NCBI RefSeq assembly: GCF_021227995.1
Contig: NZ_CP089301.1
Span: 2,418,001-2,482,000 of the forward strand
Direction: 5' to 3'
DNA from: Novosphingobium kaempferiae
GTDB taxonomy: Bacteria > Pseudomonadota > Alphaproteobacteria > Sphingomonadales > Sphingomonadaceae
DNA: 64,000 nucleotides
The translations under genes and the position numbers were made by a program. Below, in pieces: positions 59,200 through 64,000 of the stretch. The notes under the pieces are model-generated. The model made no database searches. It saw nothing but the letters and a program-made list of their open reading frames with translations, and was not told where the DNA came from. The first letter of the stretch is position 1. Every line of letters starts with the position of its first letter.

Positions 59200-60626
59200 C
59201 ACGCCGCCATCCCCAACTGCGGGGCAGGCTCATAGACCGTCGGATGCCCTTCGTGAGAAGTCTTCTCCCAACGCACGGCCTCCCCACGCAAGGTGCGGGC
59301 GTAACCCCGGAAGGCCTTCGCTCCGGCGCAGATGGCGATGACATTTGCGATCAGCACACGCGGTATGGCGCCGAGCCCTTCGATCACCCCATACTCGCGC
59401 GCGGTGAAGAAGAAGCGTGACGCGGATCGCCACAGGAAACTGGCAAAGCAGATCCCGAGCAAAGCCTGCAACAGCGACGAGAAGGCCATGTGCGGAATCT
59501 GGCCGATCAGTCCGCTGCATCTGCCCAGCCAGAGGGCAACGTCGATAGCCAGCACCGTGTAACCGCAGGCGAGCACGATCGCCGTCAACGGCCCGCGACG
59601 GTCACGCAACGCCATCCACGTGTCGGCCAGTCCGCTCGTCCAGCCGAGCCGCTCCCAGCCCTGAAAGGCTATACCATGCACCCAGCGGGACTTCTGCCGC
59701 ACCGAGTCGGCAAGGCGTGCCGGAAAGTACGCCCGGGTCGCTACCAGAGAGCCTGCGGCATCTCGGACCCGCAGAAACTTCGACGCCCCTCCCTCCCGCC
59801 GGATGAGGAGGCCGAGTTCATAGTCTTCGGTCAGGCACTCTGCCGCGAACGGTCCATCACTCCGATCCCGCCGCCGTGCGATCCTGGCGATGATTTCGCG
59901 TGAGAAGCCACAGCCCACCCCGGCTGCCGGAATCGCTGCACCCAGCGCGTCGCGCACCACCATGGCCTTGCCGTGCGATTCGGCGAACTCGTCCGCATAG
60001 TGTGCAGATACCCATGGCGACGCGTGCATGAGTTCCGGACAGACCGGCAATTGCACGAAGTCGGCGCGATCGAGCGCGCCATCGATGACTGCCAGTTCGG
60101 CGGGATGCACCATGTCCTCGGCGTCATGAAGGACGACGGAGCGAAACCTCCAGCGATTGCGTCCTTCGTCATCGCAGAGCGCGGAGTACACGCCATTGAG
60201 GCAGTCCGCCTTCGTCGTCGGCCCGGGCCTGCGATTGATGACAAGCCGGAGTCGAGGATCGCCCGCCGCAGCCGCAACGACTTCCGCGATGGTGCCCGGA
60301 TCGTTGGGATAGCAGCCGACGTAAAGTGTGAAACTCTGTTGAGGCCAGGCCGACAGCGCATGCCGGACGGTATGACCGATGACCTCGGCTTCCCGCCAGG
60401 CAGCGATCAGGATCGTGGCGCGGCCTGACAACGCAGCCGAAGCCTGAGACTGGACGATCCGTCCGTCGCGCCCCTTGCCTGTAAGGCGCAGTGCTATCCA
60501 GCAGACATCGATCGCAAATTCGTCGAGAGCGCCAACCACGAACCAGAATGCGACGAACAGTAGCAGTTCGTGCTCGAACGCCTGTAAACCGGTAATAACG
60601 CCGAGTAACGCCTGCGATGCCTGCAC
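59199..60626 (-). CDS. Membrane glycosyltransferase, NfrB/BcsA-like GT2
   Basis: A 475-residue GT2 enzyme. Two N-terminal membrane helices precede the catalytic domain, with ILIAAWREAEVIGHTVRHAL, the DxD-like HDAEDMVHP, TEDYELG (base-containing ED motif) and RQKSRWVHGIAFQG (the QxxRW motif). Several helices and the tail LRGEAVRWEKTSHEGHPTVY, typical of NfrB-like proteins, follow. These are processive or polymerising glycosyltransferases making a surface glycan. The GTG at 60626 is chosen because AGGGGGA lies 5 nt upstream; a GTG at 60659 is weaker. It is tightly coupled with the barrel-like gene. Confidence 0.85.
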   Translation of the reverse strand: MQASQALLGVITGLQAFEHELLLFVAFWFVVGALDEFAIDVCWIALRLTGKGRDGRIVQSQASAALSGRATILIAAWREAEVIGHTVRHALSAWPQQSFTLYVGCYPNDPGTIAEVVAAAAGDPRLRLVINRRPGPTTKADCLNGVYSALCDDEGRNRWRFRSVVLHDAEDMVHPAELAVIDGALDRADFVQLPVCPELMHASPWVSAHYADEFAESHGKAMVVRDALGAAIPAAGVGCGFSREIIARIARRRDRSDGPFAAECLTEDYELGLLIRREGGASKFLRVRDAAGSLVATRAYFPARLADSVRQKSRWVHGIAFQGWERLGWTSGLADTWMALRDRRGPLTAIVLACGYTVLAIDVALWLGRCSGLIGQIPHMAFSSLLQALLGICFASFLWRSASRFFFTAREYGVIEGLGAIPRVLIANVIAICAGAKAFRGYARTLRGEAVRWEKTSHEGHPTVYEPAPQLGMAA

Positions 60627-60758
60627 GTCTTCCCCCTGGCTGCCGCCGACGACAGACACCCCCGTGTTCTATCGTCGGCCCAGCTTATGAGCAGCGACGG
60701 CACCTCGGCAAACGTGATTACGCGCAATTTCACAAAGTTAACGCGACGTTGGCCTCGC

Positions 60759-61190
60759 TTACCAGCTACCTACGTTTGGCATGCTGGCCCATGGTTCTGC
60801 CGGTTCGAGACGGCCGTCCTGCAACAGTTCGATGGAGATACCATCGGGCGTGCGGATGAAAGCCATGTGGCCATCGCGCGGAGGACGATTGATCGTCACA
60901 CCGCCGTCCTGAAGGCGCTGGCAGGTCTCGTAGATGTCCTGAACCTGGAACGCGAGGTGACCGAAATTCCGGCCGCTCTGATAGGTTTCGGCGGAACCGT
61001 CCTCGGACGGCCAGTTGTAGGTGAGTTCGACCTCGGTCTCCTCCTGACCCGGAGGCGCAAGATAGATCAGCGTGAATCGACCCTGTTCGCTGGAGAATCG
61101 GCGCGTTTCCTTCAATCCGATCAACTCGAAGAATCGGATCGTCTCGTCGGGATCGGACACACGGATCATGGTGTGGAGGTAGCGGGTCAT
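60759..61190 (-). CDS. gloA: Lactoylglutathione lyase (glyoxalase I)
   Basis: A 143-residue VOC-fold enzyme that turns the methylglyoxal-glutathione hemithioacetal into S-lactoylglutathione. The four metal ligands of the GloA class are His6, Glu55 (VELTYNW), His78 (FGHLAFQV) and Glu121 (ISIELLQ). The size and motif are those of the Ni/Co-dependent bacterial class. The ATG at 61190 starts the conserved RYLHTMIRVSDPD. It appears to be a single-gene unit. The SIMPL protein is divergent. Confidence 0.92.
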   Translation of the reverse strand: MTRYLHTMIRVSDPDETIRFFELIGLKETRRFSSEQGRFTLIYLAPPGQEETEVELTYNWPSEDGSAETYQSGRNFGHLAFQVQDIYETCQRLQDGGVTINRPPRDGHMAFIRTPDGISIELLQDGRLEPAEPWASMPNVGSW

Positions 61191-61272
61191 GGGAAGCCTT
61201 TTTCATTTCGTCGATAAAATACGTCAGTTCATCGCACATACAGCCGTCAGCGATCATCAGTAAGCGACCGTC

Positions 61273-62040
61273 ATGGAGAGTGCGATGGGCGAAGATAGTT
61301 CGGGTGAAAGCGCAGGCAAGAGCGGGACGATGCTTGGCAGCGCGACAGGCCGCTGGTTAGCCAGTTCGACAATTCTCGCAATCGGCATCGTCATCGGCGG
61401 CTTCGCTCTTGGAGATGGCATCAAGCGGGCACAACGCGCCGACCGCGCGGTTACGGTAAAGGGCCTGGCCGAGCGGAACGTCACTGCGGATCTGGCCACA
61501 TGGACAATCAGCTATTCCGCCAATGCGCCGGATGTCGCCACCGCTCAGGCCAGCGTCGATCGCGACACTGCGCAGATTCGCGCCTTTTTCCGTGAACTCG
61601 GTTTCCCCGCCGAAGCGCTTCAACCCACCGGCGTCAACGTCAACCAGATGAAGGACAATGGCATCGTCAGCTTCACGGTGCGCCAGCGGGTAAGCCTTCG
61701 CACTACCGACATCAAGCGCGCCGAGAATGCGGTGCGCCGCCAGTTCGACCTCGTCCGCCGCGGCGTGATCCTCGAAGAAGGTTCGGGGATGGCCTATGCC
61801 TTCACCAAGCTCAACGACATCAAGCCGCAGATGGTCGCCACCGCGACGCAGGATGCCCGCGCCGCCGCCGAGCAGTTCGCCAAGGACAGCGGAGCGGAAG
61901 TCGGCGCCATCAAGAGCGCTGCACAGGGATACTTCTCGATCGAATCGCGCGACGGCGATTCGGGCGGTGGATGGGGGCAGTCCGACACGCCTTACAAGAA
62001 GGTCCGGGTCGTCACGACGATCGATTTCTACCTCAAATGA
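61273..62040 (+). CDS. SIMPL-domain (DUF541) membrane-anchored protein
   Basis: A 255-residue protein with one N-terminal membrane helix (LASSTILAIGIVIGGFALGD) and a periplasmic SIMPL/DUF541 domain (RAVTVKGLAERNVTADLATWTISY, TGVNVNQMKDNG). The family forms large oligomeric rings; members such as E. coli YggE are linked to oxidative-stress tolerance. The ATG at 61273 is used; one at 61285 is possible. It ends just before a hairpin shared with the convergent TorF-type gene. Confidence 0.88.
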   Translation: MESAMGEDSSGESAGKSGTMLGSATGRWLASSTILAIGIVIGGFALGDGIKRAQRADRAVTVKGLAERNVTADLATWTISYSANAPDVATAQASVDRDTAQIRAFFRELGFPAEALQPTGVNVNQMKDNGIVSFTVRQRVSLRTTDIKRAENAVRRQFDLVRRGVILEEGSGMAYAFTKLNDIKPQMVATATQDARAAAEQFAKDSGAEVGAIKSAAQGYFSIESRDGDSGGGWGQSDTPYKKVRVVTTIDFYLK

Positions 62041-62045
62041 GAAAA

Positions 62046-62069
62046 CCCGTCCGGGTCACTCCGGACGGG
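62046..62069 (-). terminator. Terminator of the TorF-type gene
   Basis: CCCGTCCGG-gtcact-CCGGACGGG, a perfect 9-bp stem. On the minus strand it is followed by TTTTC, so it ends the TorF-type transcript. It may also protect the SIMPL mRNA. Confidence 0.8.
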
Positions 62070-62104
62070 CCGCCTCCTGCGATTTTCTCGTAATTGTGTA
62101 TCGA

Positions 62105-62869
62105 TCAGAACGATGCGGTCAGCGTCGCAACCACCGTGTCGTCGGTGTAGCTGTCAACGCTCGGGCCAGTGACGCCGATATAGGAAACGCTGAGCGACAG
62201 CGGGCCGAACAGCGACGCCGAGGCACCGATCGACCAGTCGAGGCCAGTCTTGTCCGCGTTGCAGTAGTAGCACGGCGCCAGCACGCCATCGGTGTAGCCG
62301 AGGTGTCCCGAGACGGTCAGCGGCGTGTTCGGCACTCCGATGTCGACGTTGCTGTAGAGATAGAGGTTGTCGTCCTTCTTGGTGCCGGCGAAGTTCGGCA
62401 GTGACTTCTGGTCCCACGCATAAGTGGCGCCGACCTTGAGCTTGGCCGGACCGACCTGCCCGGACACCGAGGCATAGGGCTCAAAGAACTCGGCATGGCC
62501 GACGTGGCCGTTCGGATAGGCGTAGTAGAGCAGGCCACCATCGAAGGTCAGGCCGGGCGTGACTTCGCCGGTCCAGCCGCCGAACAGGTCGAGTTCAGTG
62601 TGACCGTAGGTCGAACCGAGGTCGATCGAGGATCCCCAGGTGCCCACGTAGAACCCGCTGGCGTGCGAAACAGTGATGCCGCCCTGGATCGCAATGTCGC
62701 CCGCCGACTGAGAAACGCCGCGGAAACGATAGTCGGTGGTGACAGCGGCGCTGCCGGTGGCGGTGAATTCCTTGGGCGCCTCAGCGTCCTGCGCAAGTGC
62801 CGGCGCGGCGGAAAGCGCAGTGCCCGCAAGGAGAGTGGCGGCGATTACGCCGCGGACGGACAAGAGCAT
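62105..62869 (-). CDS. TorF-family putative porin (TIGR02001)
   Basis: A 254-residue outer-membrane protein with a signal peptide (GVIAATLLAGTALSAAPALA) and a beta-barrel ending in LTASF. The block TTDYRFRGVSQSAGDIAIQGG, followed by SHASGFYVGTWGSS, is diagnostic of TorF/TIGR02001 proteins. They are abundant in sphingomonads; some are linked to nutrient or redox-dependent transport, but the substrate is unknown. The start at 62869 gives a proper leader; an ATG upstream is antisense-like. A 243-bp gap upstream contains its promoter, with nothing else clear. Confidence 0.88.
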   Translation of the reverse strand: MLLSVRGVIAATLLAGTALSAAPALAQDAEAPKEFTATGSAAVTTDYRFRGVSQSAGDIAIQGGITVSHASGFYVGTWGSSIDLGSTYGHTELDLFGGWTGEVTPGLTFDGGLLYYAYPNGHVGHAEFFEPYASVSGQVGPAKLKVGATYAWDQKSLPNFAGTKKDDNLYLYSNVDIGVPNTPLTVSGHLGYTDGVLAPCYYCNADKTGLDWSIGASASLFGPLSLSVSYIGVTGPSVDSYTDDTVVATLTASF

Positions 62870-63112
62870 GGTTTTTCCCTCACAAATTATTGTCTTTGCT
62901 GCTTGTCCCACCTGCGTCAGTCGCATGAGGTCTCGTCCCGGACCCCGATTGCGGCAACACAATATTGCTGCACCGCACCCAGAGTTCGCACAAGAAAAAT
63001 TTCAGAACAGCAATATTAGAGAAATGATATGTGGATTTTATGCCACGCATACCGCTGAGATATGCAACGGGTTGTGCAGGACGCAGCGCCGGTTTATACC
63101 GCAATGCAATAA

Positions 63113-63901
63113 ATGCTGAGCACCATACGCAAGCTTCTGGGCCGGGCCGAACCTCGGCGAGCCCCCTCGACCCCCTCCGGTGAACGGGTGTATGCCGTGG
63201 GCGATATCCATGGCCGGGCCGATCTCTTCGAGGATCTGATCCACACTATCGAGAAGGACGACGCCGAGCGCGGCCGTGCGCATACGACGGTCGTTTTGCT
63301 GGGCGACCTTATCGATCGCGGCCACGACAGCGCCGCCGTCGTTGCGCGGGCACGTGAGTGGGGTTTGCAGCGCGAGGTGGAGTTCATCCAGGGCAACCAC
63401 GAGGAAATGCTCCTCGTCGCGCGCAACGATAAGGATGCGCTGCGCGGCTTCCTCAAGTTCGGCGGGCTGGAGACGATCCAGTCCTACGGCGTCGACAAGG
63501 AAGCCTTGCTTGCCGCCGAACCGGAAGAGATGCAGCGCCTGATGAACGAGGTCATCCCACAGGACGACTTCGACTTCCTAGACAGCTTCAAGAAGATGGT
63601 CCGCATCGGTGACTACGTGTTCGTCCATGCTGGCGTGCGCCCGGAAACGCCGCTGGAGCACCAGCTCGGCCGCGATTGCCGCTGGATTCGCGAGCCGTTC
63701 CTTAGCCATCGCGGGGATTTCGGCGCGTTCGTGGTGCATGGCCATACGATCACGCAGGAGCCGGACGTGTGCGACAACCGCATCGGCATCGACACCGGGG
63801 CGTTCCTGCACGGTACGCTCACCGCGATCGGCCTCCAGGGCACCGACCGGTGGTTCCTGACCGCCAGCGACGCGGAAAAATCCTGCAGGGAAGCCGCTTA
63901 A
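63113..63901 (+). CDS. PPP-family metallophosphatase (serine/threonine phosphatase-like)
   Basis: A 262-residue calcineurin-like phosphatase. The metal motifs are in order: AVGDIHGRADLF (GDxHG), LLGDLIDRGHDS (GDxVDRG), IQGNHEEML (GNHE) and VHAGVRPE / VVHGHT, which complete the two-metal site. It is cytosolic and dephosphorylates proteins or small molecules such as ApnA; the exact substrate is unknown. The ATG at 63113 (MLSTIRKLLG) is the first in frame. The gene ends about 12 bp before the rnpB 3' end on the other strand. Confidence 0.9.
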   Translation: MLSTIRKLLGRAEPRRAPSTPSGERVYAVGDIHGRADLFEDLIHTIEKDDAERGRAHTTVVLLGDLIDRGHDSAAVVARAREWGLQREVEFIQGNHEEMLLVARNDKDALRGFLKFGGLETIQSYGVDKEALLAAEPEEMQRLMNEVIPQDDFDFLDSFKKMVRIGDYVFVHAGVRPETPLEHQLGRDCRWIREPFLSHRGDFGAFVVHGHTITQEPDVCDNRIGIDTGAFLHGTLTAIGLQGTDRWFLTASDAEKSCREAA

Positions 63902-63913
63902 GTTCCTTAACGC

Positions 63914-64000
63914 GTCGGGGAGCCTGTAAGCCGGGTTCTGTGCCTGGCGTGGTCTCCCCCCAAGTTGCCTTGTGCGAGGGACCTTACGCCGCGGCGGCAG
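63914..64000 (-). ncRNA. rnpB: RNase P RNA (3' end; gene continues past the window)
   Basis: On the minus strand the sequence ends with 'acagaacccggcttacaggc', the hallmark 3' segment of bacterial type A RNase P RNA (P4 3' strand and following bases). Upstream bases fit the P15-P17 area with a GC-rich stem. Only ~87 nt are inside the window and the 5' part lies beyond base 64000. The exact 3' end, around 63914, is estimated. It cleaves tRNA 5' leaders together with RnpA. Confidence 0.85.

Noticed and set aside
1..64000. CRISPR arrays, insertion sequences, prophage, tRNA or rRNA genes
   Set aside because: No regularly spaced direct-repeat array with unique spacers, no transposase or integrase ORF, and no tRNA-like T-loop with matching stems was found.

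Overview
The window is high-GC, densely packed bacterial chromosome. Several things point to an alphaproteobacterium of the order Sphingomonadales, close to Novosphingobium or Sphingomonas: the rpsF-rpsR-rplI cluster, an Alph_Pro_TM/TauE gene pair, a TorF-type outer-membrane protein, an Mla system whose permease carries a STAS domain, many overlapping start/stop codons, and the 'gtcattgcgagc' and 'cttcgacaggctcagcctgagc' palindromes. The genus is inferred from gene content only. I found no prophage, insertion sequence, CRISPR array or tRNA. The mobile-looking DNA is short palindromic repeats placed almost entirely at gene ends.

Layout. 1-7 kb: the end of an MFS exporter, a Zn alcohol dehydrogenase with a GlcG/HbpS-like partner, a GST, a LysR regulator, OsmC, and a winged-helix/NTPase regulator preceded by a coupled 23-codon leader ORF. 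7.1-7.8 kb: a lower-GC islet with two unknown small ORFs between two different repeat elements. 8-14.3 kb: a second winged-helix/NTPase regulator, an orphan NarL-type response regulator, a CHASE3-HAMP-GAF-GGDEF diguanylate cyclase, and a divergent SDR/LysR pair. 14.3-16.4 kb: an iron-type operon (DUF3649, PepSY, DUF3325). 16.6-22.7 kb: treY-treZ-glgX, which turns glycogen into trehalose. 22.8-26.7 kb: a BrnT/BrnA toxin-antitoxin module and a ferredoxin reductase/DUF6607 cluster with a palindrome matching the one before the PepSY operon. 26.7-33.2 kb: a MocR regulator, a Tat-exported GH3 glucosidase, and a DoxX/Rrf2/NDH-2-like redox cluster.

33.2-45.6 kb: an orphan flagellin 3' remnant, a GST, a PHA depolymerase, an M1 aminopeptidase, rpsF-rpsR-rplI, a GNAT, AMP nucleosidase, a sulfotransferase and an M2 peptidase. 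45.6-49.2 kb: a four-gene Mla-type lipid-transport operon. 49.3-56.3 kb: valS, a repeat plus a 21-bp-phased array, queE, a MATE exporter and a HerA-type ATPase. 56.4-60.6 kb: the Alph_Pro_TM/TauE pair and a glycosyltransferase coupled to an outer-membrane-like protein, resembling the E. coli NfrB/NfrA arrangement. 60.8-64 kb: glyoxalase I, a SIMPL protein, a TorF-type protein, a PPP phosphatase and the 3' end of rnpB on the minus strand.

The observations I rate highest are: the candidate glycosyltransferase/barrel surface-glycan module; the 21-bp-phased GGYGACAC array before queE; the shared Fur-like palindrome at two iron-type operons, one of which has a signal peptide reaching upstream of every usual start codon; the leader ORF; and repeat families that show compensatory stem changes and nesting.
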